Shown piece by piece: positions 18,546 to 27,165 of a stretch of 64,000 nt of DNA; the first letter of the stretch is position 1; every line of letters begins with the position of its first letter. The notes beneath the pieces are model-generated. The model was given only the letters and a program-made list of their open reading frames with translations. It was not told the origin of the DNA and ran no database searches. The stretch lies in assembly GCF_000162475.2 (NCBI RefSeq), contig NZ_KI391971.1:348983-412982 (forward strand), read 5' to 3'. The DNA comes from Granulicatella elegans ATCC 700633. GTDB taxonomy: Bacteria > Bacillota > Bacilli > Lactobacillales > Aerococcaceae. The position numbers and the translations under genes were made by a program.

Positions 18546-19229
18546 ATGTTTAGTATATTAGTTTGTGAAGATGATTTTGCGATTAAAACAATGATTTCAA
18601 CAAAATTAAAGCAAGAAAATTACTCAGTCTATACCGTACAAAATGGACAAGAAGCTTTAAATTTGATGGAAAAACAGCAGATTGACTTAGTCATTTCAGA
18701 TATTATGATGCCTGAAATGGATGGCTATGAATTCGTTCAAACATTGCGAGAAACGAAGCATACATTGCCTATTTTAATGATAACAGCAAAATCTCAATTA
18801 GAATCGCTAGAAGCAGCTTTTAAATTAGGGGTGGATGATTATATGGTGAAGCCTCTACGGTTAGAAGAGCTCGTTTTAAGAGTGAAAGCATTACTGAGAA
18901 GATCTCAACTTGAAGCAGAAAAAGTGCTGACTTTTACTCACACTCGATTAGATTACAATACCTTAACAATGACGGAGTTAACAACAGGAGAACAAGTACA
19001 AATTCCCCCAAAAGAATTTTTCTTGTTATATAAATTATTAAGTTATCCAGAAAAAATCTTTACACGATTAGATTTGTTAGATGATATATGGGGAATGGAA
19101 GAAGATTATGATGAACGTTTAATCGATGCTTGTATTAAAAGACTTCGTCAAAAATTGAAAGGAAATGAAGACTTTGATATTGTAACCGTTAGAGGATTAG
19201 GCTATAAAGGAACAATGAAACATGGATAA
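18546..19229 (+). CDS. hssR: OmpR-family response regulator, HssR-like
   Basis: 227 residues: receiver domain (phospho-acceptor Asp52 in VISDIMMPEMDG, Lys in YMVKPLR) and a winged-helix DNA-binding domain ending with KRLRQKLKG and VRGLGYKG. It probably activates hrtBA through the repeat at 16671-16689. A TATAAT at 18520-18525 suggests an additional promoter for the regulator pair. AAGGAGG lies upstream. The kinase gene overlaps by 8 bases. The HssR name rests on gene context. Confidence 0.8.
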   Translation: MFSILVCEDDFAIKTMISTKLKQENYSVYTVQNGQEALNLMEKQQIDLVISDIMMPEMDGYEFVQTLRETKHTLPILMITAKSQLESLEAAFKLGVDDYMVKPLRLEELVLRVKALLRRSQLEAEKVLTFTHTRLDYNTLTMTELTTGEQVQIPPKEFFLLYKLLSYPEKIFTRLDLLDDIWGMEEDYDERLIDACIKRLRQKLKGNEDFDIVTVRGLGYKGTMKHG

Positions 19230-20286
19230 ACAAAAAGAAATTCAATTTTCACTTCGGAAATATTTTCTCCGCTTATTTTTTAGGATATTGATAGCGACAA
19301 GTTTGATTGGAGTAGCAGTCATATTTTTCCTAAAAAATCTTTTAAAAATTGAAACAAGTTTAACAATTTGGTTATTGATTTTTAGTGGCACGATTATTGT
19401 GATTGGAAGTTTAGTGATGTGGTGGGGATCCGTTCATTTAACACGTCCCATTTCTGATTTGAATGAATCAGTTAAAGCAATTTCTAAGGGGAATTATAAT
19501 CATAAAATCCATCGTAGAAAATATCCAAAAGATACTGCAAAATATCATAATGAAATTGACCAATTAGCTCAAAATGTCAATCAAATGGCTGAAGATTTAA
19601 AGAAGAGTAGCCAACACCGTGCTGATTTTATAGCCAATTTCTCCCATGAATTAAAAACTCCCATTGCAGCATTAGTCGGAGTGAGTGATTTATTAGCAGA
19701 TGAAAAATTGGATGAAGCTACAAGGAGGGACTTAACGCATATTTTACAATCGGAAAGTATGCGATTGAGCCGTTTATGTGATGATATTGTAACACTTACC
19801 AAAATGGAAAAAGACTTTTTGCCACAGAAAACAAGAGTACAATTGGATGAACAAATTCGACATGCAGTTATTTTGATGACAGAAAAATGGAAAGAGAAAG
19901 ACATTCACCTAACTTTTTCAAGCAAGCCTGTCTATTGTCAAACGGATGCAGACTTGATGATGCAAGTTTGGACAAATTTAATTGATAATGCTATTAAATA
20001 TTCTGGAGATACGGTAGAATTAATTATTACGATTCTTGAAGAAAATGAGCACATAAAGGTTCAGATAGAAGACAAGGGAATTGGACTCTCTCCTGAAGCA
20101 CAACGACATATCTTTGAACAATTTTACCAAGCAGAACACTCTCATGTTCAAGAAGGAAATGGATTAGGGCTTGCAATTGTTCAATCAATTGTGCATCGTC
20201 TACAAGGAGAAATCTCAGTAGAAAGTGAACTAGGAAAAGGAAGCATATTTGAAATTTTATTACCGATAGGAGATGAATCATTGTAA
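19222..20286 (+). CDS. hssS: Sensor histidine kinase, HssS-like
   Basis: 354 residues: two membrane helices with almost no extracellular loop (LFFRILIATSLIGVAVIFFL and LLIFSGTIIVIGSLVMWWG), a HAMP linker, then the HisKA domain with His142 in NFSHELKTPIAA and a HATPase domain (NLIDNAIKYS, DKGIGL, GNGLGLAIVQSIV). The short loop between the helices fits intramembrane heme sensing, as proposed for HssS. It overlaps the regulator gene and is the last gene of the module. Confidence 0.8.
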   Translation: MDKQKEIQFSLRKYFLRLFFRILIATSLIGVAVIFFLKNLLKIETSLTIWLLIFSGTIIVIGSLVMWWGSVHLTRPISDLNESVKAISKGNYNHKIHRRKYPKDTAKYHNEIDQLAQNVNQMAEDLKKSSQHRADFIANFSHELKTPIAALVGVSDLLADEKLDEATRRDLTHILQSESMRLSRLCDDIVTLTKMEKDFLPQKTRVQLDEQIRHAVILMTEKWKEKDIHLTFSSKPVYCQTDADLMMQVWTNLIDNAIKYSGDTVELIITILEENEHIKVQIEDKGIGLSPEAQRHIFEQFYQAEHSHVQEGNGLGLAIVQSIVHRLQGEISVESELGKGSIFEILLPIGDESL

Positions 20287-20291
20287 AATTT

Positions 20292-20336
20292 AAACTCAAC
20301 GAGTTCCTGTAGAGCGGGGTTCGTTGAGTTTTTGTT
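20292..20336 (+). terminator. Terminator after hssS
   Basis: AAACTCAACGA (20292-20302) pairs with TCGTTGAGTTT (20321-20331) and is followed by T-rich sequence. Confidence 0.88.
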
Positions 20337-20444
20337 TGTTTGAGATAGACTCGACAAGCAGAATAAAGGATTTTGATTGCTGGAAATAGGTATTTCGTAT
20401 ATAGTTTGAAGTGTAAGAGAATATAAGAAAAAGAGGGATTTAAT

Positions 20445-20783
20445 ATGAGTCAGTTATATGTACATCGTAATCAAGTAAAACAAGGAAATGAATCATTAGA
20501 AGTAGCACTACCAATGGAGAAGGATTATTACTATTTTGACTCTTACAAAGCATTAGCACATTTTATTTCAGAACATTGCTTCTCAGAAGAAGATGAATGG
20601 AAGAGCACATTACCATTTGAAAGAGAATTTGAAATTTGGAAAGAAAGCTTTGAAGCTGATCACTTGAATTTAGACTATGACTTATTTATCGCAAGCTTAT
20701 CTGAATACGATTATCAAACGATTTGTGAAGAGTATAAGGACGAATTGCATGTTGAGTATCGTGAAAGTGAAGACGACTTGTAA
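20445..20783 (+). CDS. Acidic protein of unknown function
   Basis: A 112-residue, very acidic and aromatic protein (EEDEWK, DYDLFIASLSEYDY, ends YRESEDDL) with no recognisable motif, membrane segment or signal. AGAGGG precedes the ATG. Codon use matches the host genes. No function can be given. Confidence 0.7.
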   Translation: MSQLYVHRNQVKQGNESLEVALPMEKDYYYFDSYKALAHFISEHCFSEEDEWKSTLPFEREFEIWKESFEADHLNLDYDLFIASLSEYDYQTICEEYKDELHVEYRESEDDL

Positions 20784-20838
20784 GATTAGAAAATATGGGT
20801 GGAAACTATAGACTCAGTGGAAGCGAGGGATAGACAGA

Positions 20839-21060
20839 ATGATAGTATCGATACATCTGAGTGAAGAAGAGGAACAACTCTTCAAAAATTACGCTGAATT
20901 TACAGGAGTAGATTTGTCCACTTTATTTAAACGAGCTTTATTGGAAAAGATTGAATTAGAGCATGAGTTAAACATAATTGCTGAATATGAAAAAGAAAAA
21001 ATAAATGGTACGCTAGAGTTGTTTGATGTGGAAGAAGTTGTGGCTGAAATAGGTGTATAG
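20839..21060 (+). CDS. Ribbon-helix-helix protein, RelB/DUF6290-like antitoxin without toxin
   Basis: A 73-residue protein starting MIVSIHLSEEEEQLFKNYAEFTGVDLST, a ribbon-helix-helix pattern (short strand, then two helices). Proteins of this size and pattern, DUF6290/RelB-like, are normally the first gene of a toxin-antitoxin pair. Here no RelE-like toxin follows in the next 350 bases. It may be an orphan antitoxin or regulator. Family assignment is from pattern recognition. Confidence 0.7.
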   Translation: MIVSIHLSEEEEQLFKNYAEFTGVDLSTLFKRALLEKIELEHELNIIAEYEKEKINGTLELFDVEEVVAEIGV

Positions 21061-21121
21061 GGGTATTTTTTATCTCTTGCTCTAATGGTAGAAGTGGACT
21101 TCGTAGACGGTTGTTTTCTAA

Positions 21122-21217
21122 TTGCATTTCATTTTTTTCTTTGATATAATTATGGCGTAAAACTAATTCAGCTTTTTGATTGGTTCGATTTTTTCAAACC
21201 AATCAAAAAGTTTTTTC
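21122..21217 (+). ncRNA. Possible very short transcript (promoter plus terminator)
   Basis: TTGCAT (21122-21127), a 17-base spacer and TATAAT (21145-21150) form a good promoter. Only about 20 bases further, CTTTTTGATTGGTT (21172-21185) pairs perfectly with AACCAATCAAAAAG (21197-21210), followed by T6. The predicted RNA is about 60 bases and almost entirely hairpin. It lies in the 350-base gap between the antitoxin-like gene and the acetyltransferase; the rest of that gap shows nothing else. Confidence 0.4.
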
Positions 21218-21413
21218 ATTAACTGCACATAATTTACCATCATGTTCAGCTATCTAACTGCTGGTCATGATTGTTTTTTAGATTGAGTTAAAGTCTATAT
21301 CCAAAACAGCGACATAACTAAAGCAAGTTTGTATAGAATAGCCTTTATAAAACACAGTATTGAATTTAAGTGATATAATAACTTTATACGAAGGTATTGG
21401 AGGAATTACTAGT

Positions 21414-21818
21414 ATGGAATTTATTCATAAAGTACCAAGTGTTGAAGCTTATAACAAATTGAGAGTTAACTCAGGGATGAATAGTACTAAACCAAATTCT
21501 GAAGTTAAAAAGGCACTTGAGGGGACACTTTTCGCTGTTTCTGTATATGAGGATAATGAACTTATTGGACTAGGAAGAGTCGTAGGTGATGGAGGAATTA
21601 CCTTTGTCGTGTCTGATATTATGGTGGATAAAAAGTTTCAGAGACGTGGAATTGCTAATAAAATTATGGGAATCATTGATCAATGGTTTGATGAAAATAC
21701 ACATGAGAGTAGTTTTATTACTTTAGTAGCTAAAATCCCGGCTGATAAATTATATCTTAAACATCATTTTTGTTATCTTCCAGAAAATAGAGTTGGGATG
21801 ATTAGAGATAAAGATTAA
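21414..21818 (+). CDS. GNAT-family N-acetyltransferase
   Basis: A 134-residue acetyltransferase fold: IGLGRVVGDGGITFVVSDIMVD then the acetyl-CoA-binding loop KKFQRRGIANKIM (R/QxxGxG/A pattern). Substrate unknown. The ATG at 21414 follows GGAGG by 10 bases; a TTG at 21360 is an alternative without a clear site. Confidence 0.85.
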   Translation: MEFIHKVPSVEAYNKLRVNSGMNSTKPNSEVKKALEGTLFAVSVYEDNELIGLGRVVGDGGITFVVSDIMVDKKFQRRGIANKIMGIIDQWFDENTHESSFITLVAKIPADKLYLKHHFCYLPENRVGMIRDKD

Positions 21819-21867
21819 TGAATTAAGAATATAACTCTAATTTTAAAAAGGAAGGAGATAAGGAACA

Positions 21868-22101
21868 ATGAAAAAACTATCAATGATTGAAAAATGTAAA
21901 TTAATAGCTACAGTTTTAAAAAGTGATTTAACTCCAGAAGAAAAAGCTGAGAAATTATCTATACTAAAAGACGATTATGAATTTGAGACTTTTGCAAAAA
22001 TGACTTTTCATGATTTGTACATAGCTATATTAGACCATTTAGGCATTGAAGAATATAAAGGGGATAACGTACGAATCAAACACATAGCTCGTGTATTTTA
22101 A
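21868..22101 (+). CDS. Small protein of unknown function
   Basis: A 77-residue soluble protein beginning MKKLSMIEKCKLIATVLKSD with an excellent AAGGAAGGAGA ribosome site 10 bases upstream. No motif is recognised. A terminator follows closely. It is 49 bases after the acetyltransferase and may be cotranscribed. Confidence 0.65.
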   Translation: MKKLSMIEKCKLIATVLKSDLTPEEKAEKLSILKDDYEFETFAKMTFHDLYIAILDHLGIEEYKGDNVRIKHIARVF

Positions 22102-22120
22102 TACTAAATTTCATCCAAGT

Positions 22121-22146
22121 ACTTAACACTTGTTAAGTGCTTTTTT
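22121..22146 (+). terminator. Terminator after the 77-residue gene
   Basis: ACTTAACA (22121-22128) pairs with TGTTAAGT (22131-22138), then GC and T6. A second hairpin, GCATCTAG/CTAGATGC, lies at 22158-22179. Confidence 0.8.
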
Positions 22147-22611
22147 GCATAAAAAAAGCATCTAGTAAAAACTAGATGCCAAAATAAGCAGGACTGTCGG
22201 GTCTCCTATATTTCTGGCACATCTCCTATGAGATGTCGCATTGGATTCTGATACTTCTCAACCTCTAAGTTCAAAAATAAAAAACACCTCACTTCAAAAA
22301 GCAAGGTGCATTTTTTCATCTTAACCATAGGGGTGTTATTTTCTTTTCTTAATATTGTTATCAAAAATCTCTTTAGACTTTTCTTTAGACACCCATTTAC
22401 TCAAGTAATTTAAAAATAATTTAAAAATCAAAACTTCCCACATTATAAAATATTGATTTTAAAAGTATTTATTTCGTATCTATTCCATGTTCCAAAAATG
22501 TTCCGTGTTCCGTAAATGTTCCGTGAAATCGGCGAAACAAAAAATAGAAAACGTTGATTTAACAACGTTTTACAATCCCAGGAAACACTAGAAAATACAA
22601 AAAATGCCCCC
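22147..22611. other. Non-coding stretch left of the tRNA-Lys island
   Basis: About 460 bases with no open frame of note. It contains the 22158-22179 hairpin and several short repeats of poor quality, for example TTCCATGTTCC and CCGTGTTCCG around 22480-22530, which resemble an intergenic or element-end region. It leads directly to the attachment-like core at 22604. Confidence 0.5.
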
Positions 22612-22615
22612 TACA
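22604..22615 (+). other. Left half of attachment-like core (split by IS3-family element)
   Basis: ATGCCCCCTACA, continued after the insertion by GGG at 24192-24194, restores ATGCCCCCTACAGGG. The same 15 bases form the 3' end of tRNA-Lys at 29476-29490. Tyrosine-recombinase islands duplicate the tRNA 3' end in this way. Confidence 0.6.
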
Positions 22616-22769
22616 TGAAGTGACCCCAAAAAGTTAGACTTTTTTTGAGACGACTTTAGTCGTCTCTTTTTGATTGATAAAATGTATGAATAACCCCCTA
22701 GGGGGTTCGCGCCAAAAATTTTGGCGCGTTTTTTTGATATATCTTTAAACGTTCAAATAGATTTTCTAG

Positions 22770-23603
22770 TTAAGCAATACTAGCAGAGTTTGAATGATAC
22801 ATCCTGTATTTTACAGGACTTAGTCCATCCAGTTTAATTTTTATACGTTTATTGTTGTAGTAATCAATATAATTGATAATAGCTTTCTCTAATTCATCAA
22901 GAGACTTAAATTCCTTTTCAAATCCATAAAACATTTCTGATTTCAAAATACCAAAGAAAGATTCCATCATACCATTATCTGCACTGTTTCCTTTACGTGA
23001 CATAGACGGTAGTATACCTTTATTCTCTAAAAATTGATGATAAGAATCATGCTGGTATTGCCACCCTTGGTCACTATGGAGAATTGTGTTCTCGTACTTT
23101 TCACCTGTAAATGCCTCATTCAACATTGTCTTTACTTGTTGTAAGTTAGGTGAGCGTGAAAGATTGTACGCAATAATTTCACTGTTAAATCCATCTAAAA
23201 CTGGTGATAAATATAGTTTCTGTTCGCTACTCGGAATGGCAAACTCAGTTACATCTGTGTAACATTTTTCCATTGGTTTAGTCCCTTCAAAATCACGTTG
23301 AATCAGATTATCTGATCTCTTACCAACATCTCCTTTATGCGAATAATACTTGAGTTTACGACGAATACGAGCCATTAAACCAAGAACTTTCATTAAGTGT
23401 TGTACCTTCTTATGATTCACTTTAAAACCACGATTTCTCAATTCTAAATGAATTCGACGGTAACCATAGTTTCCCTTATGTTCGGTAAAAATTTCTTGTA
23501 TTTCATCTTTAATCTGTTGATTCTTATCTGGTTGGTTCATTTGTTTTAAATGGTAATAGTACGTTGAACGAGCTAATTTAATTACTTTAAGAAGAATATC
23601 CAA
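22770..23603 (-). CDS. IS3-family transposase OrfB, copy A
   Basis: DDE integrase-type catalytic subunit, 277 residues from the first ATG. The N-terminal part carries the HTH_21-like region (EIFTEHKGNYGYRRIHLELRN). The catalytic residues are in YTDVTEF (D), LHSDQGWQY (D) and the final MMESFFGILKSE (E). The frame is open upstream of the ATG into orfA. The real product is probably an OrfAB fusion made by -1 frameshifting at the A-rich stretch near 23640-23660. Confidence 0.9.
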   Translation of the reverse strand: MDILLKVIKLARSTYYYHLKQMNQPDKNQQIKDEIQEIFTEHKGNYGYRRIHLELRNRGFKVNHKKVQHLMKVLGLMARIRRKLKYYSHKGDVGKRSDNLIQRDFEGTKPMEKCYTDVTEFAIPSSEQKLYLSPVLDGFNSEIIAYNLSRSPNLQQVKTMLNEAFTGEKYENTILHSDQGWQYQHDSYHQFLENKGILPSMSRKGNSADNGMMESFFGILKSEMFYGFEKEFKSLDELEKAIINYIDYYNNKRIKIKLDGLSPVKYRMYHSNSASIA

Positions 23604-23617
23604 TGGAAATTCATTGA

Positions 23618-24133
23618 TTAATTCTTGAACAATTTCAGTCTTTCTTCTTTCTCTTTTTCCTCCTTCAATCGGAGTTCTCTCAACTTTTTTAGAATGGCAT
23701 TCTCCGCTCTTAAGTATTCATTCTCTAGTTGAAGACGTTCTAAATCTGTCATTTCTTCTATTGTTTTCTTTGGTTTACGTCCCATTATTCTTGGTCTCCC
23801 TTTTGTTTTCTCAACAATAGTATACCCATTTTTCTTATAGTGTGCTAGCCAATTCGAAAGTAAACCCCAATTTGGAAGTGCATAATCAATAGATACACTT
23901 GATTGTGAACGACCTTCTAAAAGAACTTTATCCATTATTTCCTGCTTTAGCTCTGGTGAATAGTAACGATTTTTTTCTTTTTTAACAATTTCTATCCCAT
24001 ATCGATCAATCAATCGAACTAAGTATTTAATATTAGAAACGGCGATATCGTATTTCTGTGAAAGATTCTTTAAGCTTTCACCTTGTTTTCTTAGTTGATA
24101 AATTTCTATTTTATCTTCATAAGTTAATTTCAT
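23618..24133 (-). CDS. IS3-family transposase OrfA, copy A
   Basis: 171 residues: an N-terminal helix-turn-helix ([20 protein letters not shown]), a second one ([19 protein letters not shown]), and a C-terminal leucine-zipper-like coiled coil ([20 protein letters not shown]). ATG 24133 lies seven bases after the hairpin stem with no evident ribosome site, which should keep expression low. Confidence 0.88.
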   Translation of the reverse strand: MKLTYEDKIEIYQLRKQGESLKNLSQKYDIAVSNIKYLVRLIDRYGIEIVKKEKNRYYSPELKQEIMDKVLLEGRSQSSVSIDYALPNWGLLSNWLAHYKKNGYTIVEKTKGRPRIMGRKPKKTIEEMTDLERLQLENEYLRAENAILKKLRELRLKEEKEKEERLKLFKN

Positions 24134-24191
24134 AAAAAAACACCCCAAAAGTTAGATTTTTATGTCTAACTTTTGGGGTGCAGTACATACA

Positions 24192-24750
24192 GGGATTTGG
24201 AAAGGACTTTCATATTGAGAGCAATTAAAAATATTGAAATATAAGTGATTTTAGGTATTTTCAATGTCATGATTTAAAAATGGGACAAAAGTGGGGCAAA
24301 AACCATACAGATTCTAAACTGTATGGTTCTTTTTTTATCTAACCAAGAAAGGTTAAAACTTATTAAAACAAATGCAATCAACTGTTGAAAACTTTTTAGT
24401 CCGTGTAATATAAAAACAAGTAAAAAGTTGAACTATAGGGAATATTGTGTCATAATAGGTAATAGATGAATAATTAATAGATTGGAAATAATGCTTTCTT
24501 ACCTTAACAAGTTGAATTGGTTATACATTTTTTCGTCGCAATTGTGTCTATCTCTCGAGTTTAGCTAGTTTTTATAAGCTCTGGTTTCTAATCAATATAA
24601 CAAATTTTAGAAGTGCATAAGACAAGATGGTGACATTACTACAGTCATTTCTAGTCACCATATGTTGCTGGCACAGGCTGTTTGTAGTGTTGGCTATTTA
24701 CTAGTCAGTTTAATCGGAGTGTTTAATTTTTATTGTTGAAAGGTTTTTAT
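24192..24750. other. Non-coding start of the island with an element-type tail
   Basis: Begins with GGGATTTGG, the continuation of the attachment core. At 24280-24300, TGGGACAAAAGTGGGGCAAA is the kind of sequence often found at the 3' end of integrase genes; no open integrase frame remains, so this is only suggestive. A strong terminator follows: AACCATACAG (24301-24310) with CTGTATGGTT (24319-24328) and T7. From about 24340 to 24750 I see no gene; composition rises in GC toward the next gene. Confidence 0.5.
24301..24337 (+). terminator. Terminator in the island's left flank
   Basis: Perfect 10-bp stem, eight-base loop, followed by CTTTTTTT. Confidence 0.85.
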
Positions 24751-26040
24751 ATGGAGAAAATTCTATCTTTAGGTCTGACAGGTAAGAAATTACTTGCTCA
24801 GGGGTTCTTGTTTGTTCTGCTAGGTCTCATCTTGATGGTCACGGGGACTTGGTTGCCAGTAACAGTTATTCGCCTGGTTCTGTTTTTAGCTTGGATAGCA
24901 ACGGTCGTAGATTTGCTATTAAGAGTTTTCAAAAAAAGCCAGTCAACGGATACCTTGGGAGTTGCACTGGTTAAATTGTTAGTGCTGGGATATTTGCTAG
25001 GTTCTAATCTTGCGACTGATATACCGATTTATGTTCTGGCTCTTGTGATTGGAGTTTATCAGATTTTTAGGGCCACGATTAATCTTGTCACCTATGTTCT
25101 CTACCGTAAAAATAATATTCGACCTCGTTTTCGTCTCTTACTAGATGGTATTCTACTAGTTTTTCTTGGTGGAGCTAGTCTTTTGTCCTCTACGGGAAAT
25201 TCTGTCTTTCAACTCTTTGTTTTAGGGGCTTATTTTTTCCTTTATGGTCTGTCCAATATCCGTGACGGTTTCTTATTTGAAGGGGAAATTGGGAAAAACC
25301 ATCTCAAACGTCGCATTAGAATTAGCTTACCTATTGTCCTAGCCGCTCTCATCCCTGCAAGAACTTTAGCAAAAATCAACAAATTCATGCAGGAAAATGC
25401 TGATGAGAGAGAGGATATCCATCTTGGAATGGTGAAGTCTGGTAAGACAGCGGAGCTTGAAATTTTTGTTCATACAGCTGAGACCTCTCTGTTTTCGGCA
25501 ATTGGTCATGTGGATATCTGCTATCAAGGCCGTGTTATTTCTTATGGCAACTATGATCCGTCTTCTGAGACCTTATTTGGCATGGTAGGAGATGGTGTCT
25601 TATATTTCTGTGATCGTGACAAGTACATTGACCTATGTAAACGTGAGAGTCAAAAAACGCTTTTTGGTTATGGGATAGATTTGACGCCTGAAATGGAAAA
25701 AGCAGTTCAGAAAAAGTTGGCTGAATTGAAACAACTGACGATTCCATGGGAGCCAAGTGCAGATAAAATCATGACAGGTGATGGTAAGGAAGACTACACC
25801 TACGCTTATAAAATCAGACATGAGACAGATGGGGAACTTTATAAATTTATCAAATCTAAGTTTAAATCCTACTTTGTCTTATCTACAAACTGTGTGCTCT
25901 TGGCTGATACCATAGTCGGTCAGGCTGGCACCGATATCCTCTCACCCAAAGGATTTATCGCTCCAGGAACTTACCAAGCCTACCTTAATCGAGAGTTTGA
26001 AAAACCAAATAGTATAGTCGTATCTAAACATGTTTATTAA
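24751..26040 (+). CDS. HdeD-like membrane protein fused to a possible permuted papain-fold domain
   Basis: A 429-residue protein. Residues 1-200 form about six transmembrane helices in the DUF308/HdeD style (LAQGFLFVLLGLILMVTG, LLLDGILLVFLGGASLL). Residues 230-429 form a soluble domain. In it, His253 (IGHVDICYQG) precedes Cys381 (STNCVLLADTIVG). This His-before-Cys order is typical of circularly permuted NlpC/P60-like hydrolases, so a thiol hydrolase is possible; this is inference. Codon use (CAG, CTC, GTC) differs from the host genes and resembles streptococci. ATG 24751 is chosen over the TTGs upstream. The transporter gene follows 9 bases later. Confidence 0.75.
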   Translation: MEKILSLGLTGKKLLAQGFLFVLLGLILMVTGTWLPVTVIRLVLFLAWIATVVDLLLRVFKKSQSTDTLGVALVKLLVLGYLLGSNLATDIPIYVLALVIGVYQIFRATINLVTYVLYRKNNIRPRFRLLLDGILLVFLGGASLLSSTGNSVFQLFVLGAYFFLYGLSNIRDGFLFEGEIGKNHLKRRIRISLPIVLAALIPARTLAKINKFMQENADEREDIHLGMVKSGKTAELEIFVHTAETSLFSAIGHVDICYQGRVISYGNYDPSSETLFGMVGDGVLYFCDRDKYIDLCKRESQKTLFGYGIDLTPEMEKAVQKKLAELKQLTIPWEPSADKIMTGDGKEDYTYAYKIRHETDGELYKFIKSKFKSYFVLSTNCVLLADTIVGQAGTDILSPKGFIAPGTYQAYLNREFEKPNSIVVSKHVY

Positions 26041-26049
26041 GGAGAATTT

Positions 26050-27138
26050 ATGAACTTAGTAAAAAAATACACCCCGTTAATACTTTTTATAGGGCTGGTT
26101 GCTCTTGTAATTCTGAATGCATCGAGCTTTATATCAGGAGCAATCTCTCTCTTTGATGTAATATCAACCTTGATTTATGGTGCTGTTATTGCTTTTGTGC
26201 TTAATGTTCCTATGAAAAAAATTGAACAGTACTTAGTTAAATTGAAGGTAAAGGCAGAGTTGCGTCGTCCGATTGCCATGGTACTTGTTTTCCTAGCTCT
26301 TATCTTAATCGTGATTGCTCTTTTGGTTTTGGTGCTGCCAACCCTAGCCCAGACTATTAGTCAGCTGGGAACAGTCCTTTCAACAGTCCTTACTCAACTT
26401 GGGAAATTGCTAGGCAGCTCGGAATTTGTAACCAAAGACATGTTGTCAACTATCGTATCAGGCATACAGGGACAATCTAGTTCTATTAGCCAAGCTTTGA
26501 TAGGTTTTTTATCAGGTCTGACTAGTAATATCGGCAATATTTTTTCAAGTTTGATGAATGCCTTTTTGATTATAGTCTTCACCTTTTTATTTTTATCCAG
26601 TAAGGAACATTTGGCAGCGATGACGAGTCGACTTCTAAAAGTTTTTCTTCCAGAGAAGGTGGTGATAAAGTTGACTTACATTGGACAAGTAGCACTAGAG
26701 ACTTATGACCAATTTTTGATGAGTCAGCTGATTGAAGCAGTTATCATAGGAGTTATGATAGCGGTTGGTTACAGCGTGTTTGGGATACCCTATGGAGTAA
26801 TGACAGGTATCTTTGCAGGAGTGCTATCGTTCATTCCTTATGTAGGGCCTATGATTGCTTGTGTTGTGGGAGCGATTTTTATCTTCACAGTGAGTCCTAC
26901 TCAAGCCTTACTTTCTCTTCTTCTATATCAAGTTATACAGCTGATTGAAGGAAACCTTATTTATCCTAGAGTTGTAGGTCAGTCTATTGGCTTACCAGCC
27001 CTTTTCACGCTTGCGGCTGCTAGTATCGGAGGGAATCTTTTCGGACTACTTGGAATGATATTCTTTACCCCCGTATTTGCTGTTATCTATCGACTGGTTA
27101 AAGAATTTGTCGTTGCAAAGGAAAATCAGGTAGATTAA
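26050..27138 (+). CDS. AI-2E-family transporter
   Basis: A 362-residue membrane protein with about eight helices. Recognisable family segments are AFVLNVPMKKIEQYL near residue 55, FGIPYGVMTGIFAGVLSFIPYVGP near 240, and YPRVVGQSIGLPALFTLAA near 305. Members export diverse small molecules or ions; AI-2 itself is not implied. AAGGAG precedes the ATG. It forms an operon with the preceding gene, and both share foreign-looking codon use. Confidence 0.9.
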   Translation: MNLVKKYTPLILFIGLVALVILNASSFISGAISLFDVISTLIYGAVIAFVLNVPMKKIEQYLVKLKVKAELRRPIAMVLVFLALILIVIALLVLVLPTLAQTISQLGTVLSTVLTQLGKLLGSSEFVTKDMLSTIVSGIQGQSSSISQALIGFLSGLTSNIGNIFSSLMNAFLIIVFTFLFLSSKEHLAAMTSRLLKVFLPEKVVIKLTYIGQVALETYDQFLMSQLIEAVIIGVMIAVGYSVFGIPYGVMTGIFAGVLSFIPYVGPMIACVVGAIFIFTVSPTQALLSLLLYQVIQLIEGNLIYPRVVGQSIGLPALFTLAAASIGGNLFGLLGMIFFTPVFAVIYRLVKEFVVAKENQVD

Positions 27139-27165
27139 GAAAAACTAAATTTAATAAGATATACT

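Larger units (their letters stand above)
22616..24187 (-). mobile_element. IS3-family (IS150-like) insertion sequence, copy A
   Basis: 1572 bases with two overlapping frames. The ends are imperfect inverted repeats (left TGAAGTGACCCCAAAAAGTT; right, complemented, TGTACTGCACCCCAAAAGTT) and the flanks show a 4-base duplication, TACA (22612-22615 and 24188-24191). Both ends hold inward-facing terminators: GAGACGAC-TTTA-GTCGTCTC plus T5 (about 22647-22672), the GC-rich GCGCCAAAA/TTTTGGCGC plus T7 (about 22710-22736), and on the other side a 16-bp hairpin plus T7 (24134-24180, minus strand). Another copy begins at 62544. Confidence 0.9.

Noticed and set aside
22684..22740. CRISPR-like repeat or rho-independent pair as a host feature
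   Set aside because: The GC-rich palindromes belong to the IS3-family element, since both copies carry them.
24133..24148. Upstream start for OrfA of the IS3-family element
   Set aside because: The TTG at 24148 lies inside the terminator stem; ATG 24133 gives the family-typical N-terminus.
24240..24337. Functional integrase gene at the island edge
   Set aside because: Only about 35 codons are open before a stop and no catalytic motif is visible; recorded only as a possible tail.
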